This document shows, in pieces, positions 58,201 to 64,000 of a stretch of DNA of 64,000 nucleotides. The DNA is taken from contig JACKDV010000001.1 in the NCBI GenBank assembly GCA_020633315.1, positions 806,001-870,000 on the forward strand, in the 5' to 3' direction. Positions within the stretch are counted from its first letter, which is position 1. Every line of letters begins with the position of its first letter. This stretch comes from Myxococcales bacterium (GTDB lineage Bacteria; Myxococcota_A; Polyangia; Nannocystales; Nannocystaceae). The notes below the pieces were generated by a model. The model was not told the DNA's origin. It did no database searches and worked only from the letters and a program-made list of their open reading frames with translations. Made by a program: the position numbers and the translations under genes.

Positions 58201-59018
58201 AGGCGTGCCTGGGCGCCGACGAGGTCTGCATCGCCGGCGTGTGCCACCAGCCCTGCGACGACGGCAGCCCCGGCTGCCTGCTCAGCCCGCTGCCCGGCCC
58301 CGCCTGCTTCCCCGAGCTCACCCGCTACGCCGTCCGCCTCGACGACTCCTTCGCCTTCACCGGCTCGCGCACCCCGTTCCTCACCGACCGTGTGGTGATC
58401 GACCCCGACACCGGCGAGTGCGTGGAGGACCCGCAGGTCTCCAACCTGCTCACCAGTCGCATCCGCCTGGGCGCCGACGATGCCTCGACCTTCGGCACCG
58501 GGCCCTGGCAGATCCCCGATTGCGTCAACTCGGACGTGGCCAGCCCCGACGATCCCAACCCCTGCCGGGTGGTGACCGAGCGCAGCGCGAACCCGTCGTC
58601 GCTGTTCCACTGGATGCGGTATCGCGGTGAGCCGGTCTCCGCCATCCGGTACTCCAATCCCACCCTGTCGGTGGTGATCGATCTGACCAGTCTCGCCAGC
58701 CTGGTCTCGGCGCCGCCGGACGACCCCGACTCCACCTGGCCGGCCAGCTTCGCCCGCTTCCTGCGGGCCCGGATCCCCAGCGGCTACCGCGAGGAGTTCT
58801 CCACCACCAACGGCTTCGTGCCCTACAACGAGCCCATCGTGGTGGGGACCACCCCCCTGGTGTACCCAGTTCGGATCGTGCGGGGGCCCGAGCTCGAGTC
58901 CGACTTCATCGTGGACGCGGGGGGCCGGGGCGGGGTGCAGGGCGTCCGCGGCCAGGTGGTGCGCATCGTCCACGATGTGGCCGAGATCAACCCGGATCAG
59001 AACTTCCTCGTTCGTTGA
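55281..59018 (+). CDS. Giant cysteine-rich surface lipoprotein
   Basis: A 1245-residue lipoprotein (signal APWCLALVALLGC). It starts with a propeller-like region (NQLIGFVANSERNELAMFRY, SALTITDDSCRVLSANTGSC, YLYVIAGDGSTHVVRRDPDR), interrupted by a Gly/Asp/Ser linker (~215-250). The second half carries cysteine-pair modules of the type CQVDADCLDD, CNDDEDCRGL and CIAGVCHQPC, common in myxobacterial surface proteins. The C-terminus is beta-rich (VVIDLTSLASLVSAPPD, GTTPLVYPVRIVRG). No catalytic residues are recognisable. It overlaps the preceding lipoprotein gene by four bases. The large extracellular size, disulfide-rich modules and coupled pair suggest a surface complex, perhaps for adhesion or prey contact; this is inference. 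Confidence 0.87.
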   Translation: MNRPFRPLRSLRPAPWCLALVALLGCRDDDRTLVPNRVLDRPLDVVLACVRDNGEAIEVLSLNECDGAASGRCSTPDSPTNQLIGFVANSERNELAMFRYCDKDSALVDLDREAPGYNFIPAGHLPSALTITDDSCRVLSANTGSCDLTVLDVAGFAAYAVDTPLSGQDAPQLPAASSLVSTLVPRRSDGLPLAASPGSVIAAPDFLSLASDGTGLPSGDTGDGGDDMGGSDDSTFEPGGSGGAADDGGATPDDIAGLVCDVQRPASVYVAFPSCQLVAEISIGTQTILQSRRFVTNADGTVEIIDTGTDPLCPVDCPAQLEGQAPEEIELVDPDGVFPTTLELVPDPDPDRTADERNEVVTYSTLFVGGPGSDEVYEIEIDEDGRFADEVQALPLEDAQGVHAIRATPVASVLGETLQYLYVIAGDGSTHVVRRDPDRGSLGVECDTQIDPVLEPPSACVPLDPGQLGNELSRRPFAVGPGIRAGNGVTVNDWVFHDVSEAQAREHCGIDETQAISAQNRHTPLCSAGVVGVGVTSLGTVVYSSFGQFLSDERVDPGTDPVGIMNVQVRPHSLWPAVDPFVTDPVPDSLPLVTDEEPGRALPGGGGDAQSLSPSLRRIDLAYATGAGVSEEQQAISDALGGVTNVDQLGSLEGEALYENGAPRVSVRDFQQWGAQTWSLEWEPTIPGTPSTTGLLQCDSHGSDGEPGPTCRNQEPDDARLSDESAAFCEEGVLAGDKLVLLGCSDDDSCGLGQRCLRDPTAPSTSTGICVSEAAYDRDRDALRDLCGSFIGDPCGAAVREYRITRATNDELWLAAFDQPRRTVVRDLGPDEADDPEDGVPEIVLREYETRLSCEAPIRHVTPETCQVDADCLDDPYDLVGDEPNLRGGMVCDLGRPDADGLGRCTGEQPDGGCNDDEDCRGLGLQYVCVDSLCRAPCDLCAPTGGEQPPRPCDTQFTVAGDRDENGNPVIYTQACLGADEVCIAGVCHQPCDDGSPGCLLSPLPGPACFPELTRYAVRLDDSFAFTGSRTPFLTDRVVIDPDTGECVEDPQVSNLLTSRIRLGADDASTFGTGPWQIPDCVNSDVASPDDPNPCRVVTERSANPSSLFHWMRYRGEPVSAIRYSNPTLSVVIDLTSLASLVSAPPDDPDSTWPASFARFLRARIPSGYREEFSTTNGFVPYNEPIVVGTTPLVYPVRIVRGPELESDFIVDAGGRGGVQGVRGQVVRIVHDVAEINPDQNFLVR

Positions 59019-59109
59019 TCGCGGTCGGCGGGTGCGGATTCTACGCGGTGCCGACATGAAGGCCGTTCGCTCGTGGCGAGCCCCCGACTTGCGGTATGGT
59101 GGAGCGTAG

Positions 59110-59868
59110 GTGCCGCACTACAAGCTCAGGCTGGGCGGCAACACCATGGTGTTGCCCGAGGGCGCCCACGACGTGGGTCGCAGCTCGGACTGCTGGCTGA
59201 CGCTGCAAGACGAGCTCAGCTCGCGGGTCCACGCTCGCTTCCACGTGACCTTCGAGGAGATCGTGCTCGAGGACCTCGACAGCCGCAACGGCACCTACGT
59301 CAACGGTGATCGGCTGCAGGGGCGTCGCACGCTCCGCGACGGGGACCGGGTTCGCATCGGTCGAGAGCTGATGACCCTGGTCGAGTCCGAGACGGTCGAC
59401 ATCTCCGATGCCTCGGCCCAGCTCCGCCAGACCCTGGCGCCCGGCGAGATGTCGGGCATGCCCGAGCTGATGGGGCAGCTCATCGACAAGGCGCTCAAGG
59501 TGGGCAAGCCCCGCGACGCCGAGCGCTACGCCTCGGCGCTCCACAAGCAGCTCACCGCGGTCAAGGTGCCCTCCAATCATCCCGCGGCGTCGAAGGGGGT
59601 GGAGTGCCTGCTGCGGGTGGCCGAGCACACCGGCAACGGCGAGTGGGTGGACAAGGTGTTCCGCCTCGCCGCCCACCAGCGCTGGGTGCTCGACACCAAG
59701 ACCCTCGAGCAGATCCGCGGGGCCCTCGATCGGATCCCGCGGATCCCCGGTAGCGGGCTGCAGGCCTACGAGCAGGTGCTGCGGGAGCTCGGCCGCGAGG
59801 GCGTGGAGCTGAGCCCGAGCCTGGTGGGGGGCATCGGCGAGCTGGTCGACGCCTACGCCGGTCGCTGA
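59110..59868 (+). CDS. FHA-domain protein
   Basis: A 252-residue cytosolic protein from a GTG start. Residues ~1-90 are an FHA domain with the phosphothreonine-binding set: GRSSDC (Gly23-Arg24), SSRVHA (37-42) and SRNGTYVNG (58-66). The C-terminal ~150 residues are helical (MPELMGQLIDKALKVGKPRD, GVECLLRVAEHTGNGEWVDK, LEQIRGALDRIPRIPGS) and resemble a small repeat or oligomerisation module. FHA domains read Ser/Thr-kinase output, and two kinase-type proteins are in this window. No kinase gene is adjacent. An SDR gene starts 26 bases after its stop. Confidence 0.93.
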   Translation: MPHYKLRLGGNTMVLPEGAHDVGRSSDCWLTLQDELSSRVHARFHVTFEEIVLEDLDSRNGTYVNGDRLQGRRTLRDGDRVRIGRELMTLVESETVDISDASAQLRQTLAPGEMSGMPELMGQLIDKALKVGKPRDAERYASALHKQLTAVKVPSNHPAASKGVECLLRVAEHTGNGEWVDKVFRLAAHQRWVLDTKTLEQIRGALDRIPRIPGSGLQAYEQVLRELGREGVELSPSLVGGIGELVDAYAGR

Positions 59869-59894
59869 GGATCGACGACGACGAGGGAGCGAGC

Positions 59895-60662
59895 ATGGGA
59901 CGCCTGGACGGAAAGCTGGCGCTGGTGACCGGCGCGGCCTCGGGCATCGGGGCCGAGTGTGCGCGGACCTTCGTGCGCGAGGGGGCCACGGTGCTGCTCA
60001 CGGACGTGCAAGACGAGGCCGGCCGAGCGCTGGCCGACGAGCTGGGCCACGCCGCGAGCTACCGCCGCCTCGACGTGGTGAGCCCCGAGGACTGGGCCGC
60101 CGCGATCGACGAGCTACGGCAGGCCCACGGGCGCCTGCAGGTGCTGGTGCACAACGCCGGCGGCGGCGTGCCCCGCGACGACCTCGAGCACCTGAGCCTG
60201 GAGCAGTGGCGGCGGGTGCAGGCGCTCAACGTGGACAGCGTGCTCATGGGCACCCAGGCCGCGCTGCCGCTGCTGCGCGCCAGCGGGGAGCCGGCGTCGA
60301 TCGTGATCGTCTCGAGCGTGGCCGGGCTCATCGGCACCCCCGACCTGGTCGCCTACGGATCCGCCAAGGGGGCGGTGCGCATACTGAGCAAGAGCATCGC
60401 GCTGCACTGCGCCCGCAAGGGCTACCCGATCCGCTGCAACTCGGTGCACCCCGGCTTCTGCGACACCCCGCTGGTGCGGGCCCTGGCCAGCCAGTCCCGC
60501 GACCCCGACGAGGCCTGGAGGCACCTGAGCCAGGTCGCCCCGCTGGGGCGGCTGGGCACGCCGCAGGAGGTGGCAGCCCTGGTGCTCTACCTGGCCAGCG
60601 ACGAGTCGGCGTTCACCACCGGCGCCGAGCTGGTCCTCGACGGCGGGCTCACGGCCAGCTGA
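59895..60662 (+). CDS. Short-chain dehydrogenase/reductase
   Basis: A 255-residue classical SDR, with AGGGAG close before the ATG. The Rossmann motif TGAASGIG (12-19), HNAGGG (the NNAG position), catalytic Ser141 (VSSVAG) and YxxxK (Tyr154, Lys158) are present, and the C-terminal LVLDGGLTAS is typical. The adenine-binding loop TDVQDEAG, with Asp after the second beta strand, favours NAD(H). The substrate is unknown. The short spacing to the FHA gene suggests co-transcription. A cluster of hairpins follows the stop. Confidence 0.93.
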   Translation: MGRLDGKLALVTGAASGIGAECARTFVREGATVLLTDVQDEAGRALADELGHAASYRRLDVVSPEDWAAAIDELRQAHGRLQVLVHNAGGGVPRDDLEHLSLEQWRRVQALNVDSVLMGTQAALPLLRASGEPASIVIVSSVAGLIGTPDLVAYGSAKGAVRILSKSIALHCARKGYPIRCNSVHPGFCDTPLVRALASQSRDPDEAWRHLSQVAPLGRLGTPQEVAALVLYLASDESAFTTGAELVLDGGLTAS

Positions 60663-60670
60663 ACCGCGCC

Positions 60671-60855
60671 GGGCGGGCTCGCGACGAGCCCGCCCGCGTC
60701 GAGCGGGCTCGCGACGAGACGAGCCCGCCCGTGTCGAACGGGCTCGCGACGAGACACGCGAGACGCCGCCTCGCGGGAGCGCGCCGGGCGAGCGAGGCCT
60801 CGCGACAGGATCGCGAGGAGACGCGCAAGGCCGCCGTGCAGGTGCGCGGCGGCCT
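60671..60855. repeat. Cluster of inverted and direct repeats between SDR and OmpA-family genes
   Basis: In the 238-base gap between these convergent genes there are several perfect hairpins. GGGCGGGCTCG/CGAGCCCGCCC (60671-60681/60685-60695, 3-base loop) is the first. CCTCGCGA/TCGCGAGG (60798-60805/60811-60818) and AGGCCGCCG/CGGCGGCCT (60828-60836/60847-60855) follow. A 15-base word GGGCTCGCGACGAG(A/C) recurs three times, once in the first hairpin and near 60704 and 60739. The outer hairpins fit bidirectional transcript ends. The direct repeats look like a locally amplified palindromic element. Confidence 0.75.
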
Positions 60856-60900
60856 CTCGTGGGGGCCCGGGCGCGGAGGATCCGGCCCGGGCGCGGGACC

Positions 60901-63147
60901 TCAGCCCCCGTGCTCCTTCACCGAGATGCTGGCGCGGTTGTTCTTGGCGCGACCGGCTGCGGTGAGGTTGACCGCGACCGGCTTGCTGTCGCCCCAGCCC
61001 TTGGCCTCGATGCGCGTGGGCGAGACGCCCTTGCTCACCAGGTACGACTTGACCGCGTCGGCCCGCGCCTGCGAGCGCGCCTTGGGGTTGCCGCGATCGT
61101 CGGTGTGCACGTTGATCTGGATCAGCCGGAACTCGGGGTGCGCGTTGAGGAACACCGCGAGCTCGTCGAGGATGGCGTGGCTCTTGTCGCTCACGCCGTC
61201 GCCGTCGAAGCGGATCGCCTTGCGCAGGTTGATCCCCTTGCGGCTGCCCTTGACGTTGGGCGTCTCCGGCGGGGTGTCGGCCTCGATCGACTCGGAGATC
61301 TGGACCTCGCCCTCGGACACCGTGAAGCGGATGTCCTTGGTCTTGAAGCCCGGCGCGGTGATCGTGCCCGTGTAGTCGCCCACGTAGAGCTCGAGCGCGA
61401 TGAGGCCGCCTGGCGTGGAGTCGAAGCTCTGGTCCACGCCCTGGCCGACCACGCGCATCGAGAACTGCACGGGCTGGCCGGCGGCGTCGGTGACCGCTCC
61501 CTGCACGATGCCGGTGGGCGGGGCGGGGGCCGTCTCGAGCTGGATGGTGGCCTGGGTGTCCTGGCCGTCGGCGACCTCGAGCGTGGTCTCGGCCACCACC
61601 TGGCCGCCCACCACCACCTGCGCCGCGACCTGCCCGGCCGGGAAGCGGAAGCTGGTGAAGCTGCCGTTCTGGTCGGTGAGCACCGCGGTGGTGGTGAGCC
61701 CCGGGAACAGGATCTTGGCGTCGGGGATCGGCACGCCCGAGGGGTCGACCACCTGGCCCACGATGCGCCCCTCGAGCCGCGCCGGCTCGGGCGGGGGCGG
61801 GGGCGGAGTCGTGGGCTCGACCTCGACCTCCTTGACCACCGGCATGGGATCGAAGGACCAGCCCAGGCCCAGCAGCACCTGCCACGGGGGCACGGGCGGG
61901 CCGAACTCGAAGTTGGGCGAGACCATGCCGATGTCGGCGGCGGCCTCGAGGTGCAGGCCGCTCACCACGTTGGCGCGCACGCCGAGGGTGAGCCACTGGC
62001 TGCTGCGGGGCAGGGGCGAGGCCACGGCGTCGTCGCGACCGAAGGCGATGCTCTCCTCCTGCGTGGACACGTCCCACGACCACTCGAGGATCGGGTCGAT
62101 CCCGAACTGCCGCTCCTTGCCCAGGCGCACCGGGAAGTCCACCGCGTAGCGCATGCGCAGGCGGTTGTGGTTGGCGCCCAGCGAGAAGCGGGTGACCTCG
62201 CGGCTGACGTCGTCGCGGATCCGCCCGAAGGGAGCGATCTGCAGCGAGCTGTCGTAGATCCAGCCGAGGTTGGTGGTGAAGCGGAAGGGAAACTGCTTCT
62301 TGGTCAGGTACCTGACGTCGAGGGCGAACAGGCCGTCGAACCACACGTTGGCGCCCGAGGTCAGCAGGCGCTCGCTGCCGCTGAGCAGGCCCACGCCCAC
62401 CTGGCCGCCCACGCCGATGCCGTACTTCTTGAAGCGGTAGGCGCCCTTGATGCCGAAGTCCACGTCGCCCAGGGCGAAGATCGCCTCGGCGTCCTGGCGC
62501 CCGGCCTGCTCGCGAGCGTTGCGGTTGGCCTGCGAGTTGACCGACAGCCACAGCTCGCCCCACTCGAAGGGCGAGAACGCCATCGACACGCCGCCGCGCA
62601 CCCGCGAGTGCTGATCGGGCCCCGCGGTGGTGCTCTCGTAGATGAAGCCCTCCTTGCGGAAGAAGTCGGTGTGGAGCTTGAAGCGGAAGGTGTACTTGCC
62701 GCCCACGTCGGGCAGGGAGGTGGTGAACAGACCCGCCGCGCCGCGGTTGGTGTTCATCATCGGCTCGCGCCGGCCTCGGACCATGCCGGGATCGTCGCTG
62801 CTCGCCTCGTCGCCCGAGTCCTTGGCCTTCTTGTCCTTCTTGCCCCGGCGTCCGCGGCCGCGTCCCTCCGACTCGCTCTCGGCGTCGCCGGTGAGGCCCG
62901 CATCGCTCAGCTCCGCGCCGAGGTCCACGCTTCCGGAAGCGGAGCCGCCGATGTCCGCCGAGGGGCCGGGCTCGGGCGCAGGCTCGGCCGGAGCGACGTC
63001 GGCCGGCGCTGCATCGGCCGGAGCGGCGTCGGCCGGCGGTGTGGAGCCCGACTCACCGTCGGGTAGCGAAGGAGGCTGGGCTGCCCATACCGAGGGCGAC
63101 AACAAGAGGCCGAAGCTCGAGGCAACCAGCGGGGGGATGCGACCCAT
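60901..63147 (-). CDS. Large OmpA-family outer-membrane protein
   Basis: About 748 residues from the ATG at 63147 (an upstream in-frame TTG is less likely). The signal peptide (RIPPLVASSFGLLLSPSVWA) is followed by an Ala/Pro repeat tract (PADAAPADAAPADVAPAEPA) and a basic Gly/Arg/Lys patch. A barrel-like region comes next (GKYTFRFKLHTDFFRKEGFI, FDGLFALDVRYLTKKQFPFR, SSQWLTLGVRANVVSGLHLE), then a Pro linker. Two carboxypeptidase-regulatory-like beta sandwiches follow (GRIVGQVVDPSGVPIPDAKI, GIVQGAVTDAAGQPVQFSMR). The C-terminal OmpA peptidoglycan-binding domain (about 615-740) has INVHTDDRGNPKARSQARAD and AVKSYLVSKGVSPTRIEAKG. It should tie the outer membrane to the wall while exposing the sandwich modules. 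It diverges from the partial gene at the right edge. Confidence 0.92.
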   Translation of the reverse strand: MGRIPPLVASSFGLLLSPSVWAAQPPSLPDGESGSTPPADAAPADAAPADVAPAEPAPEPGPSADIGGSASGSVDLGAELSDAGLTGDAESESEGRGRGRRGKKDKKAKDSGDEASSDDPGMVRGRREPMMNTNRGAAGLFTTSLPDVGGKYTFRFKLHTDFFRKEGFIYESTTAGPDQHSRVRGGVSMAFSPFEWGELWLSVNSQANRNAREQAGRQDAEAIFALGDVDFGIKGAYRFKKYGIGVGGQVGVGLLSGSERLLTSGANVWFDGLFALDVRYLTKKQFPFRFTTNLGWIYDSSLQIAPFGRIRDDVSREVTRFSLGANHNRLRMRYAVDFPVRLGKERQFGIDPILEWSWDVSTQEESIAFGRDDAVASPLPRSSQWLTLGVRANVVSGLHLEAAADIGMVSPNFEFGPPVPPWQVLLGLGWSFDPMPVVKEVEVEPTTPPPPPPEPARLEGRIVGQVVDPSGVPIPDAKILFPGLTTTAVLTDQNGSFTSFRFPAGQVAAQVVVGGQVVAETTLEVADGQDTQATIQLETAPAPPTGIVQGAVTDAAGQPVQFSMRVVGQGVDQSFDSTPGGLIALELYVGDYTGTITAPGFKTKDIRFTVSEGEVQISESIEADTPPETPNVKGSRKGINLRKAIRFDGDGVSDKSHAILDELAVFLNAHPEFRLIQINVHTDDRGNPKARSQARADAVKSYLVSKGVSPTRIEAKGWGDSKPVAVNLTAAGRAKNNRASISVKEHGG

Positions 63148-63371
63148 GCCACGAAGCGTCCAACGAAGGGGCGCCAACTGTCAAACCTCACATCCCCGGT
63201 TCGACCCAGTTTGTCCGCGGAATCTTCGGCGAGCCTGCCCATCCGCTCAGCCCACGCACCAGCCCACCGACGGTTGCCTTCACCATCGGTGGAGGGCCTT
63301 CCGTCAGCAGGGGAGGATGCCGCAAGATCGCCCGACCCGTGTCGTCTCGTCAATGCCGGCCCGCGGCGGTG
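63148..63371. other. Divergent upstream region of the OmpA-family gene and the right-edge gene
   Basis: These 224 bases separate two divergent starts and must hold both promoters. The OmpA side (gcgccaactgtcaaacctcacatc, near 63171-63194) is relatively AT-rich for this DNA. I see no clear -35/-10 pair, hairpin or additional gene. ATG-initiated frames within it end quickly and lack coding character. Confidence 0.4.
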
Positions 63372-64000
63372 GTGTGGATCCCGGCGCACGGGGTCGCGCG
63401 CACGCGGACCCATGATCGGAGCCATCGAGGGATCGGGCCCGGATGGCTCGTGCTCGCTGCGATCGTGGGTCTGCTGCTGCTGGCCCCAGGGCTCGCGTGG
63501 GCGGGGCCGTGGGCGTCGGCGGCCCCGCCGACCCGCTCGACCGCAGCCGTCGCCGCGCGCGGCTCGGGCGATCTCGAGGGACCCACGGCCGAGCTCCCGC
63601 CGGCACCGCTCGGCTCCGCGCCCGTCGAGGGCTCGGCGCTCGTCTCCGCCGACGCGGTGCCCGAGGCTCGCGTGGCCGAGGCCCGCGTGTGGCTCACCAT
63701 CCATCGCGGCGGGGAGACGCTGCCCACCGGCGAGCGAGTCGATCGCAATGGCGCGTGGGTGGAGGGCACGATCGAGTACCGCCTGACCGCTCCCGCGGTG
63801 GCCGGCCAGCGCCTGGTGCTGCTCGACTTCGCCGAGGCCATCCATCGCGATCCGGTGGAGCTCGACGAGGTCCGCATCGCCACCCACCTCGACGGCCCCT
63901 TCGATCGCGGCGCCCTGGTGCTCACGGGCCTGTGGGGCGTGGAGGCCAGCGAGCGGGTGGGAGACCGCCGCGACGTGGTGCTCACCCTCGCCCCGGGCGC
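63372..64000 (+). CDS. Secreted protein, N-terminal part (runs off the window)
   Basis: The frame is open to the right edge. GTG codons at 63369 and 63372 are the only upstream starts that allow a complete signal peptide: an Arg/His-rich n-region, then the hydrophobic GWLVLAAIVGLLLLAPGLAW and AWAGPWASA as a cleavage region. Later frames lack the basic leader. The visible mature part starts with a low-complexity Ala/Gly/Pro segment and continues as a beta-rich domain (ARVWLTIHRGGETLPTGERV, GAWVEGTIEYRLTAPAVAG, RLVLLDFAEAIHRDPVELDE). I do not recognise the family; the rest of the gene is outside the window. Confidence 0.75.
   Translation, partial: MWIPAHGVARTRTHDRSHRGIGPGWLVLAAIVGLLLLAPGLAWAGPWASAAPPTRSTAAVAARGSGDLEGPTAELPPAPLGSAPVEGSALVSADAVPEARVAEARVWLTIHRGGETLPTGERVDRNGAWVEGTIEYRLTAPAVAGQRLVLLDFAEAIHRDPVELDEVRIATHLDGPFDRGALVLTGLWGVEASERVGDRRDVVLTLAPG

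Noticed and set aside
49831..59057. Two very long minus-strand frames opposite mgtE, recO and the two lipoprotein genes
   Set aside because: They cross several real gene boundaries on the other strand, have no recognisable domains, and show the shadow-frame amino-acid bias (His, Gly, Val, Asp).

Overview
The window is about 64 kb of very GC-rich DNA. It is densely coded, with strong G/C at third codon positions, many GTG starts and many secreted lipoproteins. It also carries Ser/Thr kinases, several ECF-type sigma factors, FHA, HEAT, TPR and WD40 proteins, and Omp85/OmpA outer-membrane proteins. This mix points to a diderm with myxobacterial-style signalling (Myxococcota, perhaps a Nannocystis-like lineage). 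That placement is inferred from gene content; no rRNA is present. I see no prophage, IS element or CRISPR array. One orphan C-terminal Rpn-type nuclease gene is the only hint of mobile DNA.

Layout. 1-2.4 kb (+): end of tilS, then ftsH. 2.5-19.8 kb (all -): a long co-directional block. It holds a Ser/Thr kinase / small protein / ECF sigma set, two small unknowns, a TlpA-like thioredoxin lipoprotein, a second ECF sigma, and a tightly packed five-gene set of HEAT membrane protein, pseudokinase-GYF membrane protein, small membrane protein, CHAT-STAND-WD40 protein and secreted HEAT protein. 19.9-27.9 kb (mostly +): VanW-family protein, SPOR-domain protein, a diheme lipoprotein (-), mutS, a lipoprotein and the Rpn-type remnant. 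27.9-40.2 kb (-): M28 peptidase, TamB-like and TamA/Omp85-like genes in one transcriptional direction. 40.3-44.1 kb (+): sigma factor, overlapping anti-sigma-like membrane protein, and a secreted caspase-fold protein with a beta-barrel-like C-terminus.

44.2 kb (-): initiator tRNA-fMet with a visible promoter. 44.6-47.6 kb (+): tex with an unusual acidic repeat insertion. 47.7-49.1 kb (-): YkgJ-like cysteine-cluster protein and a divergent class II amidotransferase-like protein. 49.2-53.1 kb (+): Tgl/PilF-like TPR lipoprotein, RodZ-like HTH membrane protein, mgtE, recO. 53.2-60.7 kb (+): two giant overlapping cysteine-rich beta-propeller-type lipoproteins, an FHA protein and an SDR oxidoreductase. 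60.9-63.1 kb (-): a large OmpA-family protein. The window ends inside a secreted protein gene (+).

The most interesting parts are the five-gene CHAT-STAND-WD40 set, the sigma/anti-sigma/caspase-barrel operon (a second, unrelated caspase-fold protein in the same window), and the kinase/sigma set in which the kinase has a long activation-loop insertion. Several convergent gene pairs are separated by clear hairpins with no T-tract.
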